Source: Neckera pumila
Taxonomy: Eukaryota; Streptophyta; Bryopsida; Hypnales; Neckeraceae
Direction: 5' to 3'
Assembly (NCBI GenBank): GCA_963969595.1
Contig: OZ018409.1
Span: forward strand, 29,463,282-29,527,281
DNA length: 64,000 nucleotides
This document shows, piece after piece, positions 48,901 to 61,960 of this stretch. Each line of letters begins with the position of its first letter. The first letter of the stretch is position 1. The translations under genes were made by a program, and so were the position numbers. A model generated the notes under the pieces. That model had not been told where the DNA came from. It did no database searches and saw nothing but the letters and a program-made list of their open reading frames with translations.

Positions 48901-51900
48901 CGTGATTCCTTGCTTTCAAAGGATGATCCCAAGCTGGCTGTACCCTTGCTCCTATTAATTGCCCAGCAAAGATCGTAGTAAGTCTTTGAAACTACCATAT
49001 GATACCATATTTCTCTATTTTGGCCACTGCCTTGCTCCCTGTGAATTTTGTGACTCTGTTTCACTATTGTATTTGTGACTAAAAACACCATGTCTTTTTC
49101 CTGTTAAGGGGAGCTATTGTGCAAAATTTGCACTACTGTGTATCGTATAGTGATCATGGCGCTTAGTTTATCAGCTCAATTGCTTGTTGCAGTGTGGTGG
49201 TCAATGCAGAAGCATCCTACATCAAAGTGGTTAGTGAACAGTTTGATAGATGCCACGGCACATTTCTTCAGTATGTGGAGTTTTTATTGAGTGCTGTTAC
49301 TCCAGTCACCGCCTATGCACAACTCATTCCTTCTCTCGAGGACCTTGTTCAAAAGTATCATCTGGAGGCTGAGGTATCTCATTTTCCGTGTTAGCCTTCT
49401 TTAATTTTTTTAAGTTTCGTCTTTGAACAAGAAATATTGTTAATTCTTGAGGCATAATCTCATTTTCCATGGTCGTGGGCACAGGTGGCATTCCATATTT
49501 ATAGACCTGTCATGAGACTATTCAAAGCACATAAGTCTTCTTCCTCGGGTTGGCCTGCTGATGTGACTAAGGGGAAGGATGAGTCAGCCCCATTGTCATC
49601 GGAGCTGACTCTGGACCTTGGTTCTAATCAGAAGAGCGTCAAGTAAGCTCTCTGCACTTGTGTTCTTGAAACAGTCCTGATGAAAGTGTACGAGACAATA
49701 ATGGGTGTGAGCTCCTTTCAAAGGATATCTCCTTTGTGTGCTCGCTTTAGACACTTTCTGTCGGCAATGATGGCTGGAGAATATCTCACAGTTTGTGGCG
49801 TCTGTGTGAATGATTCAATTTTCTTGCTAAGCCGTTGCATAATTTGAGCCGCATTTTCCTTGCAGGTGGTCTGAGCTGATTGAAGTGATTAAAAATTTAC
49901 TTCCTAGCAAATCATGGAACAGCCTCTCTCCTGAACTGTACACCACCTTCTGGGGTTTGACCCATCTGGATGTTTATGTGCCACGGAAAAGATACGAAGC
50001 AGAAATAGCAAAGCAACGATTAACATTCAAGGCCCTGGAAGAAAACTCTGATAATTCTCATGCAGCAATTGCGAAAAGGAAAAAGGACAAAGAAAAAATC
50101 CAGGAGGTTCTGGACCGGCTTACATCTGAGTACCAGAAGCAGGAGGCGAACGTTACAGCGGTTCATCAGCGGTTGGTACGCGAAAAGGACAGTTGGTTAG
50201 TTTCATGCTCTGATTCGCTGAAGATCAACATGGAGTTCCTACAACGGTGTATCTTTCCAAGATGTGTCATGAGTATGATGGACGCTGTTTACTGCGCAAG
50301 GTTTGTGACAACCTTCTTGGCTTCAAACTTCATTCTTATATTCCAGTATAATCTTATGAGTCTTGAGTAATACATTGATTACAATTGCTGACAGTAAGCG
50401 AAATACAATAATATTTCTATGTTTAGAGAATAGGTTTACTAGATAGGGATATTTTATATTAACTTGTAATTCACATGAGTATTTCAGTTATGCGTCACAT
50501 ATAATGTTTAGGTCAATATTTCATTCAGGACACGAGCACAGGTTTTATGTTGGATACTTTTTATGCAATGATCGCCTAAGCCATTGATGTTCATATTTGT
50601 GCCAGATTCGTCCAGACTGTCCACAGTCTGGGGACTCCGTTTTTCAACACAATCAATCATATTGATGTCCTTATCTGCAAAACATTGTTGCCGATGATCT
50701 GTTCCTGCACCGAGTATGAGGCCGGCAGACTGGGCCGTTTCCTTTGCGAGACTCTAAAGATGGCCTACCATTGGAAGGTCTACTCATCCCCATTCGTTTA
50801 TCGAATTTTCGTATTCTTGAGTTTGGTCGAGTACGAGAAATGCATTCTGCTAACATACTCGTCCATTACATATTCGAGTGATCAAAGGAAATTTATCAAC
50901 CAACGAGAGAAGATTACGGTAGCGTGTTCTCAAATCTCACGCGAGTCCAATGTGCACGCAGAGTTCGGAGGAAGTCTATGAGAAAGAATGTGGCAACATG
51001 CCTGGATTTGCTACCTTTTACCGCGATCCAAACAGCGCACGTATAACTTTTGAGCAGTACATTCGGGTATGAAAATTCTTCTTGTTCAATTGTGGGATTT
51101 TCATGCATTTTTCTCTGATTTGGGTTTACACTTCAAGAGAATCTGAGAATTCCCTTTTTAATAATCTACAAACTACAGTTTTGTGGTCTGCAACGTTGAT
51201 TACCATGTCAACTGTGTTGTTGCCTCGGTTTCGGCTTTGAACTACTGTAGTCGCCTCTGTTCAACCAGATTGGTCGACGGGCTTTGCGATGACATAATAA
51301 TATATAGCTGTCTGTCCTTACAGCCGAGTTTTTTCTGTTTTGAAGGTCCATTGGAAGTGGAATTCACGGCTATCACGTCTGCTCATTCAATGCCTGGAGT
51401 CGGAGGAATATATGGAGATAAGAAATGGACTCACTGTTTTAACAAAGATAGCGAGTGTATATCCCGTAATGAAGAAAAGTGGGGCCAATCTTGAAAGACG
51501 GGTTCGATTCCTTGACCCTATAATTTTAAAGCCAGTTTGCAAATTCATGACCAATTTGATCTGGGGCCCTTGTTTAAATCGTTGCAGCTGATGTGTCGAT
51601 TTCCTCTTTGGATCGGTCACAGCTGATATCTTATCTGTTTTTTGAAAAATAATTCGTCTGTGAGTGGAATGTTGTTACATTAGTTGCAGATCATGATCTT
51701 GACTTTGAGGCATTTAATCTTGATTTTTGAATGATCAAGTCAGTATGGTAACTAATGACGCGGGAATGGATGAACTTCATTATTTAGGTCTTAAAGATAA
51801 AAGGTGATGAACGGGAAGATCTCAAGGTATTGGCTACTGGCGTCGCAGCTGCGCTCGCTTCACGGAAGGTTTTCTACTGCCCATCACACCCTGGATATTG

Positions 51901-54900
51901 GTGTTGTGTTTCAATTTGAATTGGTATTGATGTCATTTATCCGTATAATTATTCGCTAGGCTCGAAATACCAGAGTCGTAACATATCATAGTTCTCCATT
52001 TTTCCATAAAAGATGTTCCGCAGTTTGCTTAATTGTCACTTTCGGCTTGCCTTACTATGTAATCAGGACCAGTACCTCATTGCGTTCATTTGTATTGATT
52101 GTTGACAGAGTGCTTGGCTTGCTGAAGAAGAATTTACAATGGGTTTTGTCGAGCTCAAACCAATATCCGCAAAAGTTAGTGTTCCACCAGCCTCATCCCC
52201 CATACCTTCCTCTGCAGTTTCCACTGAGGTGGCCGCCAATCCATCAAAAGAAATAGGTGATCGTGAACCAGAGACTGTGAAATCTGTTTCTAAAGTAGAA
52301 GCGGAGCCAACAGTCGTACCGAAGGTGGATAGTAAAGGTGGTGCACTCTCAGCGAAGGCCCCACCTTTTGTCCCTTCTGCGAAGAGCACAGAGAAGTCTT
52401 CAGTTTCACATGATACAGTATCCCTTACTCCCTCCAGCCGCATTTTTTCTCAAACATCTAGTAGAATTGCATCGGATGCCCCATCTCGTGGAGGACATGC
52501 AAACCTGGGGGCCTCTGCTGTGAAAGGAGAGGATGGGGTCACTACAAAGGCATCAAATACTGATGCCGAGGTATGTTTTCTGTCACCTATCTGTATTACG
52601 AGAGTATTAAAAACTCGAAATAGGTGTGGGTTTGAATCATCTGTTTTAAGACTACCCTCGCCCAGAGATGGTCCTCACCTTTTTCACTTCAAGATGTTTT
52701 TGATGTCATTAGCTCACCTCCCGTTACGGTTGTTAACATCAATGTCTTAATTCAGGGTGGGAGATCTAGTGCTCGAAGGCCATCTGTGAGTGCCGCGCAA
52801 GTGAGTAACTCTTTAAAGTGAGTCACTCAGAACCCGTCAGCGTACTGTATCATTACGTTCAATGCAGGCATGGCACATTGTTGTGGTAAGATTTGTGAAT
52901 TAGAAATCTTACGTGATTTCTTATGCATAGGGAGGAGAGTGGAACGACCCGAGCAACAGCAGCTACCTCTCCAGGGAAGCCCGAGCGGGAGACTCGCCCG
53001 GAGACTGGAGGGAGTTCACGTTCCCGCAATTTGCCATCATCAGGATTTGCTGGCAATGGCAGTGCAGGTGGTAGTCTGGCTGCTCCAGTGAAAGCTCAAG
53101 CAGCAAGAGGTGTGGAAAGAAGTAATAATCAGGATGGTGGATCGCGGCGCACGTCTGACGTGAAAAATGAAAGCAACATCAAAGTAAGCGAGGCTGAAGT
53201 AAAAGTGACAGAGAGAGAGCAGAAAAAAGCAGATGCAAACGATGCGTATGTGAAGGGCCCTGCATCCAGATCTCCAATCCGTAGAGAAGACTCGAGTGCT
53301 TTGAGACAGGGAGAGGAGTTGGTCAGAGAGAGGCAAACTAAGAGGTTTGTAAGTCAGGACGATGTTGATCGGGGACAACAAAAACGGAGAAAGGGACCGC
53401 ATGCTACTGTTGAGAAGAATGTAGAAGCTGGAGAGCTTGTGCGCCCATCGGAAAGAGATCGGTTTTCGGATCAGAGGATGGCGGATTCCCGACCCGGACA
53501 TGACGTATTTGAGAAGGTGCCACAGGAGAGGCCTCGTGACAGAACTAGTGTAAGAGGGGCAGAGAGAGCAGTAGAGCGTGAGCGGATGCAGGATAGGCTA
53601 GATAGGGACCGAGGAGATGAGTACCCCAGTGACCGTCACAGGGACAGGTCCATCGAGAATTTTGGAAGGGAGAGGTCTTCGGACAGGGTGCCTGATCGCT
53701 CGTTTGAACGAGGGAGTGAAAGGTCAAGAGAGGATCGGGTGAAGGAGGAACGAGGCAGACAAAGATATGTCGACCTACCAGGAGAGCAACCGCATCCAGA
53801 TGATCGCTTTCCAATGCAAATTCAACCTCAGAATCTACCCCCTCCTCCTGCTTTTATTCCTCCACATGTCGTACCTCGGACTGTGAGTGTCAGCAGGATG
53901 AGAGTGGAGGAGGCACTGGAGGGTCGACCCGTTCGAAATGCTCAGAGGTTGTCCTCTCCACGCCCACATGAGAAGCTGGATAAGAGACGGACAGATGACG
54001 GTGGCGGGAGTGTGACTTTGGAGGAGCCTCGAAAGAGGCGGGATGATGACGTACGAAATCGGAAACGCCTTGATGATCGCGAGTTGCAAGCAATCAAAGT
54101 ATGTGGACCTTCCTCCCATCTTTATATTTGCTCAAGTGACTAATTGCTCAATGGTTTTCTCTCGGCGTTTACCTAAGAAATATGTCAGCGTTGCTGTAGA
54201 GGGCACTGTTTTCCTTTTTAACATATGTAGAAGTTTGATTCTCTGAATGTATAGATCACTTTAGGTACAAGAGCCAAATCTGTCCAGACCAATTTTTTTA
54301 TCACTATGTAAGATTTTCTTATGCAGTTCCAAGGTTGTAGGCCACTGTAAGTTACAGTAGACAATCCCAGTTTTTATTCAAAGATTAGTGGCCATAGACA
54401 CTTAGCCAAGTCACGCTTACAGACTGAAGGCCTACTGAGTGTTTGAATGGATGAGTTGCTGTTTGTTACAAGAGTAATTGTAGGAGACACGATCAAATCC
54501 CTAACAGCTTAATATCCAGTATTTGATCATGAAAAGTACTTTTGTGGGTGGGGCTGTAGGTGGACCAAGATAGGGAACGAGAGAAAGAGAAGGTGATTCA
54601 GATGAAGGATGACGACCTGGGATCCGGATCAGGAAAGCGCCGACGAATCAAGCGAGGAAACGACCACTTGCCAGGAAACGATGGTCCATTAAATTTTGGT
54701 CCTGCTGCTGCTGCTCTATTGCCCGGCCCTGCACTCCCATACGAGGGCCGTGATCGGGAAAGGAAAAGTGGTCCACTACCAGCTCGTGGTCCTCCCTACA
54801 TGGATGAGGTTCCCTATGAGAAGGGTCCCAGCAGTGGGCGCGGTCATGGGAAGGAAGGTTCTAAAGTATCAAGGCGGGAACATGACCAGTATCCTTTCAA

Positions 54901-55418
54901 TGCAACTCTTGCTTTTGTTTTTGTTTTTCAATTAAGTAGTCAAATCAGTAAACGATGTTCCTAGTTAACACCTACTTGCCCCAATGGCCAAAAGTTGCAC
55001 ATTTCCTGCCTGTAAGAGTTGACATTAACCATTGAGGATGGTTCAAAGAACGTAAAAACTGTACCAATAGAAAGAACAATCATACTCAAGATTTTTTTGA
55101 ATAGAAATACCTTTAGTTATTATTATCGGCTACTAACAATAGAAATATGTTTTGACAGATACAATAATCGACCATTAGCTTCTGAAGTGAAATTTCTAAG
55201 TTTAGCCTGGGCATTCAAGGTTTAATCTTTCATTTCAGTTCTTCTTACGTGCGCCTGAGTCAGTTTTTGAGTCCGTTGAGCACTGGTTGTAGGACTTCAT
55301 AGTTTGCAATCTTGCTGTTTCTTGACATGGATGCGCCAGATCTTTTGATAGAGGGGATTGGGAAGAGGAGAAACGACCCAGGGCAGAAGTGAAGTCACGG
55401 CGCCACCACCGTAAGTAG
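39980..55418 (+). CDS. THO2: THO2/THOC2, scaffold subunit of the THO/TREX complex
   Basis: Exons: 39980-40114, 40882-41007, 41400-41441, 41625-41684, 41787-41849, 42173-42253, 42523-42597, 42835-42882, 43198-43266, 43623-43756, 44061-44136, 44236-44429, 45166-45246, 45634-45823, 46078-46317, 46462-46542, 46931-47050, 47419-47478, 47832-47959, 48229-48325, 48630-48758, 48874-48977, 49193-49373, 49485-49642, 49866-50300, 50606-50777, 50962-51066, 51346-51501, 51788-51868, 52109-52570, 52756-52817, 52931-54098, 54560-54888, 55340-55418. They join in frame to 1906 residues, near the usual plant THO2 length. Diagnostic segments are [91 protein letters not shown] and [20 protein letters not shown]. 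The last opens the Tho2 C-terminal domain, about residues 891-1207. Residues 1208-1906 are low-complexity and, from about 1382, packed with RE/RD/RS dipeptides, then end SRRHHRK. THO2 scaffolds the nuclear THO complex, which couples transcription to mRNP assembly, export and small-RNA pathways. Confidence 0.93.
40505..40640. repeat. Dispersed intronic repeat, copy 2 (THO2 intron 1)
   Basis: It contains 'caaggaaggtgacaaaatgt', 'accaatggaaagaa' and 'tagcttgggcatttaggg', collinear with the copies in FTSHI4 intron 14 and THO2 intron 33. Confidence 0.5.
44665..44990. mobile_element. TTAA-bounded short element in THO2 intron 12
   Basis: The left end TTAACCCCTAGGAGTCC and the complement of the right end, TTAACCTCTAAGAGTCC, match at 15 of 17 positions. 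Flanked by TTAA (or TA) on both sides, 326 bp including the duplications. The termini resemble the larger TTAACCCCTAAAG elements; the interior is different. Confidence 0.75.
55030..55225. repeat. Dispersed intronic repeat, copy 3 (THO2 intron 33)
   Basis: Blocks 'tgtaccaatagaaagaacaa', 'gacagatacaataatcgacc' and 'agtttagcctgggcattcaa' align in order with the copies at 27885 and 40505. Confidence 0.45.
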
Positions 55419-58400
55419 ACCTTTCAATGATTTAGGTGGAACCCTTTTAATTCATTGTCCAAGAACCTCCATGGACATCTACATTAGAGTGGGGTTTATG
55501 CGTGAGTATCATGCGGAAGATTCCTGTTATGGACATCTCGTAGGTGTGTCGTACTGCAGCTTAAGACTTGCAGACGCTCAAGGGACTTAGTTCCAAAACC
55601 AATTATTTGATTAGCTCCTCACTTATCTCAAAGAGTCCGTTTTCAATATTTTATATCCCTTTTGTGAAGGTGCTGTGAATGGAATAACTTGGTAGGCCAA
55701 GATATTGTACTTGTCGTATGATGCAACCTTCTGCATAACATTTGAAGCAGGCATGAAAGCAATCTGAATGTCTGCATATCAATTTGAGACATGCTTGATC
55801 CGGAAGCAACAATGTCTACTAGAAATCCAAATTTCAGATCCAGAAAATTATTGTGACCAGAATGTCTCTAGTTGTTGAGAGAATAGCAGGATTGCACCAA
55901 TCTTCCACTATATAGGATTTGAATCCCGGAACTGCCTGTTGTAACGAGTCTATTGAAGTTGTTATTGAACCTAAGACTGAATGGGGCAAGGTGTCTTCTT
56001 CTTTGTTAACCCCAAAGTGCCTTTGGTGCCCTTTGGTGTCTCAAGTAACCTCCAACTTGATATGGTTGTTTGGAATGACAACATGCAATCTTAACCCTTG
56101 TTGGGTCCCTTTGCCTTTCAGGCATGCATTGCATGTCAAATATTAAATTGATGAAAGTATATTACTTTTAGGAGTATATTGATACCCCTAAAATTTGACT
56201 TAAACTCCCATCAAGACTCTTGGGAATGGGGGAGTAAATATTGCATTGTAAAGAATGTTGTTGACTGTCAAAAAATAATTAATGCGTCTTTGTTGCTTGG
56301 ATTTTGTACAGGTGGGATTAAAACCTCAATATAGATAGAAAACAATGCAATGTGATTAGACTGCATGTGATGATGGTAGTTCATGGTTGTATGGGTGGTT
56401 CCGATCAAAACCTTGATATAGATGGAATGTTGCAATGTGATTAGATTGCATGCGATGACGGCAATGGTTGTATGGGTGATTTTGTATTTCAATTTTTTAG
56501 AGTATATGATCATAGCTTGTAGTATTTATCAAGTTGAATAAAATTTAAATGCAATCTAGTATAAGAAATTGAAAGGAGGGTCAAATGAAGAATGAGATTC
56601 ATAACTAATAGGATAATCCTAATATATATTTGACTACAAAGAAAACATAGAGACCATTGCCTTGCAGCAAATTGGGGACATTGAAGGGTTGGTGTATTGG
56701 GTCAATGTAAGAAACATTTATACTATTTGTTTCCATTTTCTATTTTGAAATTGGAATTATTAGTACTATGACTACATTTGAGTAATATTTTATTGTTGAG
56801 TTACAAGATTTAGACCATTTGTGTTCACCTTGATTTTCTACAATTTGGCCACATGTAACCTTTCCATTTGTCTACATTAATAAATAAAATTCACTTTTCA
56901 TCTTTTTGCTTTTCCATAATATATTTGGTGGGTATTGATGAGAGCTTTGGAGTACTTTGGGTTGCATTCTAGTACTATATTGGCAATTTTCTGTAGAAAC
57001 AATTGAAAAAAAAATCAAAGGGCTAATATGTATGATATTTTTGTGTGGCCATTGTTGTGAACTACAACAAGGCATGTAACAAAGAAAACTCAAATTTGGA
57101 AGCAAGAGTCTAAGGCAATTGTGATGCAAACCCTTCTACTAGAAAAGATAAGGGTAGCATGAGATGAGGCTATAAATATTTCAAATTCTAATTCCAAAGA
57201 AAAGGTACACAAGAGTACTAAAAACCCTCTAATGCCAAGTGTAACACACTTTCATGAGTACTATTCCACAATTATCTTATTTATTAAATGTACCGAAAAA
57301 AATGGTAGAATTATATTTTCCTTGTACAACCTTGAAAAAAATTTCATGGCAACCAATTAGAATTCCAAGAGTAATGAACCAAAACCAAATTGACCTGCAA
57401 TGTGTAACACAAATAATACAAGTTTTTCTTGCAATCATCCACAATGAAAAATAGTGGAAGAAGTTTGGTTTGGAGCATTAATTAATTAATACACTACCCA
57501 GGGTACCCCTTGTGAGGAGAATAAAGGAGCTATGTGCTTCTTTTCATTTGTTGTATATAGAACCATCTATACAACTTTGAAGTGTTCTATGTGATTCTTT
57601 TGTTATATTTAAGATAGCTTTCTTTGGTAGGATTTAATTAATAAATGGCAAAGGCAAGATTAAAGGTCAGATTTGGATGCATACTAATCAATATCAATCC
57701 TTTGACTTCTCTTTTAACTAAGGAAAATAAACAAATATCTATACTAAGACGCGGGGTGAGTTTGCCCATTTTTCTAAAGCATTGTTGTATTGCCAAGAAC
57801 TCGATAAACAATAAAAATTTAATAGTCACAATTGTTGCATTTACATTAATTTAGAATTTAATAATGTTTAAATACATTCGAAATTTAAAATTGAACAAAG
57901 AAAATGAATAAATGAATAAATTTCAAATTGAATTATTTGAAATTTAAAAATTATTCAAAAATTCAAATATACAACCTGCAACTTTTTAAAAATGAATTAT
58001 CTATTGTAATTTTATAAATCCAAAGAATTTATAGATATCAAGGGCATTAAAAGAGCCCTAAATGTAACAACAACACTAATCCTTCTATCTATGCAAAACA
58101 TGTTTTTTGCCGCGATATCAAGTTTGAAATGAGATGACCCTTGGTATTATTAGTAAATAGTCATAGAATGATCACATATTCAATACAAGTTTTTTTTCTA
58201 TTAAAATCAAATTTAATAAAACATCCAAATTTAAAACTTGACAACTTGAAGTTTTTTAATTTATTAGCCTACAAATCAGTAAATTATAAAACATTTACTA
58301 AAGCTCTTCTACTCTTTGTGATACTAATGACGCCTCACTAAAGATTTCAAGGACTTATTTCCAATTCCAAAGACTTTGGAGACACTAAATTTTACAAAGT

Positions 58401-58429
58401 TACAAGGGCCTTAAAAACATGGTGAGTGG
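55419..58429. other. Intergenic, AT-rich, no gene supported
   Basis: Downstream of THO2. No AATAAA was assigned to THO2 with confidence. Only a local tandem duplication (56317-56480) is seen. Short reading frames have no family resemblance. Confidence 0.45.
56317..56480. repeat. Tandem duplication, about 86-bp period, two units
   Basis: Units start at 56317 and 56403 with 'gatyaaaacctygatatag' and both continue with 'caatgtgattaga-tgcatg' and 'ggttgtatgggtg'. Confidence 0.7.
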
Positions 58430-58580
58430 TATTGGATTTGAAGAATAGGATGAACCTCTTTTGTTGTTTTATTTTTGCATGTGCACCCTTCATCATGGAG
58501 ATAATGTAAACTAACCTCTTAGGTAGGATATCAAACGCCATGTCTGTAGTATACTAAATCGCAAAAAGCCCCTACAATGA
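58430..58580 (-). pseudogene. Decayed coding fragment, unknown family, copy 1
   Basis: On the minus strand the translation reads FAI-stop-YTTDMAFDILPKRL, then VYIISMMKGAHA. It resembles the fragment near 61300-61400 (FAIAYPTRIAFHISLETLVY, then VVSMMRA). The pair suggests a formerly coding multi-copy sequence. I do not recognise the family. Confidence 0.3.
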
Positions 58581-59629
58581 CTAAAAATTCATATCAATGA
58601 CAAAATGACAAAATTTGGAGTGCAAATCTACAAATTCTATTTAAATGTCAAAAAATTCACAAAGAGAGGATTCATATAAAACATCATCTAAAAGACATGT
58701 TTTTAAAGAAACGGAATGATTGGCTATTAGGAATGAGAACTATTAGATCAATTAGATAATGACAAGATCACATGTAGCAACATCAATTTGCACTCTAAGA
58801 AGAACAAACAGAAATTAAAATTTAATCCACATTCTCTCTTCTGGCACACAAAATTCTTAATACACTACATTCAAAATCTTGAAGCAACTTCCAAAAGAAA
58901 AATATAATCCCAAATCACAGTCTATGCTTAAGATCTAACAAATCCATTCAAAATGCTAGAAATTAAAGAGGAATGGATCAGTGATCTGCAACATCATTAA
59001 AACTCACAACAATGACCATCATTACCAAATTTCTAAAGTAGAGAGATCTATGTCTTCTAAAACTCCCCCAAATGTGTCCGAGTTCCTAAAAGCCGGATCC
59101 AAAAAGATGCTTCTAGATCTCCAAAAGGTTAGCGCAATGGTGGATTTAGTGAGGTCAAGCAAGATAAGAATTGGAAAGCTTTAGAAGGCTAGAACATCTT
59201 TTAAACTAGGGAAACTAAACAAAGAAGAAGGTCCTCAATGATTGCCTAGCTTGTGTAAATGTCCTGCCTCACTTCTACAGCAACCTTAGTTTTTATATCC
59301 TTTTGGTCCATGGGGTGGGATGGTAGGTAGGTAGATAATTTACATGGTATAAAATAAAATATTGAACAAACCACAAAATATCCCAAATGCTTATTTGGTC
59401 AATTTTAGATTTAGACTTTTCTACAAAAGAAAATGGCTTATCTATATAGTGTATTTTGGCAACCTATGCTCTTTTTTCTTTATTTGAATTTTTGCCATGA
59501 ACTTGTAATTTTTTAAAATCCAACTAATGAAATAATGCTTATCAAGTTTTGTTTCTTCTCCAATTTGAATCTTGTACAAGTCTTAAAACTGAATATTTTA
59601 GAACAATTGGAACTTTGAAACTTTACCCT

Positions 59630-60515
59630 TTACAATTCCATAACTATATTTTCATTGAAAACACATGAAAATTGCCATTTCTAATACAAGTATCAAATTT
59701 TTGAATTTTTTTGACACATGTAACTTTAGGATTTTGTAGTATTCTAACTTGAGAACATGTGGAAAAAATTTCAGACATTTCCATCATATAGATTGAAAGA
59801 TATGAGCATTTGAAATCACAAAATTGCTATTTGGGGCCTTGCAAAAACCTAGGCAGCTGTACTTCACAAGTTCCCTTTTCTATGAAAAAATGTCCAAAAT
59901 GGTGGTGCTTCTTTGAATTCATTTTTCTAGAAAATTTGGCTGCATATTTGAAAATTTTCACATCATTTGGAATAGTAAAACATATAGGAAAAAAAAAGTA
60001 AATAGAAAGAAGTAGAGGATGATTCAAATTACTAAATTGTTAAGAATTTAATTATGGAATTGAAAAATGACAATTCCAATGGTGGCAATGTTGTAATAAA
60101 CAATTCACATCCTAGGATTTTCTTTATTTAAAAAAATATGGAAGATTGAATAAGATCTACAAAAGACTTCAAAGTTCATTTTAAAGTAGAAATCTATAAT
60201 TACATGCAAATTAAAACTCCTCATAACTTTTAACTCATTGAACAAAATGAAATGATCCACGTATATATATTCTAGAAAATCAGTTTCAAAAAGTGCTTTT
60301 CTAGCTGCCCAGACTGCCCGCCCTGTGAAAACAGTAACATACTAGGCCATAACTTTGTATTCATATTTCCAAATGTCATAAAATTTTGTTCACATGATAG
60401 ATATACCTCCTCTACAACTTCTTTTATAGTTTGGGTCTAAAATATGCAAATCTCTAGTCATACGTATTTGCCCAAAATTTCTATATTGCCAAAAAGCGCA
60501 TATTGGTCCTTAAAT
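59630..60515 (-). mobile_element. TTAA-family element, copy D (eroded ends, inverted)
   Basis: The reverse complement is collinear with 32215-33145 over most of its length: 'accaatatgcgctttttggc', 'atagaaattttgggcaaata', 'cgggcagtctgggcagctag', 'cctaggatgtgaattg' and 'agaaatggcaattttcatg'. The TTAA termini are degraded. Confidence 0.65.
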
Positions 60516-61259
60516 TAGGAATTAGTTATAGAGTGTTGATTTTCTAATTTTAGAATGACATGATAAAAAATTGCATATGTGAAATATAAACAAAAATTAT
60601 ATTCACTGACTGTTGCAAAATAAAGTTTGAAAAATTAGTTAAAGGCTTGTCTCATTAAGGATTGTAAGTCTAGACTTCAATTGACAAGGAAGTCTTGGCA
60701 ACTATAAACTCATTATGCTGGACTTTAAAGGTGTATATTGTCCAATACTTAGCATTGCCCCCTATATTTGTTAATATAAAAATCCCAAAGATGTGGGCCC
60801 CAAAGTTGCAAAATGGATCCTACATTCTACTTGTTCTTGTATGTTCCATTGATTGCCTCAAAATCCTTTCAACCCTCTCATTCAAAAAATCCATTAGTTT
60901 CATGCCTCTTTTCACAATTCTATTCCTATCAATTCTTCTCTTTGTTTCTAAGTCATCGCTTTTTATTGTATCTTGTGTCTAGGCTAATAAAAAATTAGAC
61001 TTATAGTCCATTTTGCAAAACTAAATGAAGTAGTTACTAATACTGAAAGTATACCTCTTCAATTGAAAATACATCCTCCAAAAGTCATTACAAACTAGGA
61101 CTTTGCTTCTCTTTGCGCTCCTAGCAAAAATCCACTCAAAGTCTCAATCTTTTATTGTTGAAATTATTATAGATATGGCTCAAAGGGATGAAGTTTTTTG
61201 GTTGATTTTCTACGTTTTGTAGATTTTCACACATATATTGGAAGATCAAAAGAATGGTC
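60516..61259. other. Intergenic, nothing recognised
   Basis: AT-rich sequence with no supported gene or repeat boundary. Confidence 0.4.
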
Positions 61260-61960
61260 ATCATTAACAATCTTGGAAAACAAAATGAACCTCCCATCAT
61301 GAGGCACTTCTAAACTTGTGCTCTCATCATGGACACAACATAAACCAATGTCTCCAATGAGATATGGAATGCAATGCGTGTTGGGTACGCTATTGCAAAG
61401 AATCTAAGATAAATGCATCCACTGTCAACCTCAACCCATAGCCAACCTGTAGGGGGCATTGTTTCCAACTTAGGTTGGAACTAATCTAACCAAACCCAAC
61501 CTAAGCTTGGAATGTGTTTTTCCAAGGTTGGGACTACTAAAGTTATGACACATGCCCCAAAGTAGTGAGTGGGAAAGTAGCTTGAATGATCGAAATTGGA
61601 AGAGTCTAGAGATTGGCTATGGATCATGAGTATTTTTTGACTCCCAAAATTCACAGTAATTTCAATTTTGGAAATGAAATTAAGAAAAATTTCAGTTCCC
61701 ATATTTCCTATCTTTCCACATGCAAAAAAATTGCTTTGTCATAAACTGCTCATGATCTGATAGAAAATCTCTTAAAAGATTGACTATGGATGCATTTACC
61801 TTACACAAAGGTTCATCAAGTTGTTGTATGACATTTGGCATACTAGTGTGAGACATCTTCATGGCTTGGCAATAAATCCTCCAATTGGGCCTCAATCGCA
61901 AGAACCAAATGCATCGCATTTTACATCAATGAGTTGTAGATGGTACACAACCCATGGTTG
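61260..61960 (-). pseudogene. Decayed coding fragment, unknown family, copy 2
   Basis: The minus strand codes for HLVLAIEAQLEDLLPSHEDV near 61910, then (after a frame change) MPNVIQQLDEPLCKVNASIV up to about 61700. Further on, at about 61400-61320, comes FAIAYPTRIAFHISLETLVY. The reading frames are interrupted. Similar residues recur at 58430-58580. It could be a transposon protein remnant. No domain was identified. Confidence 0.3.

Noticed and set aside
52063..54119. Long antisense frames opposite the THO2 3' exons
   Set aside because: They mirror the low-complexity Arg/Glu/Ser-rich coding exons; composition alone keeps them open.
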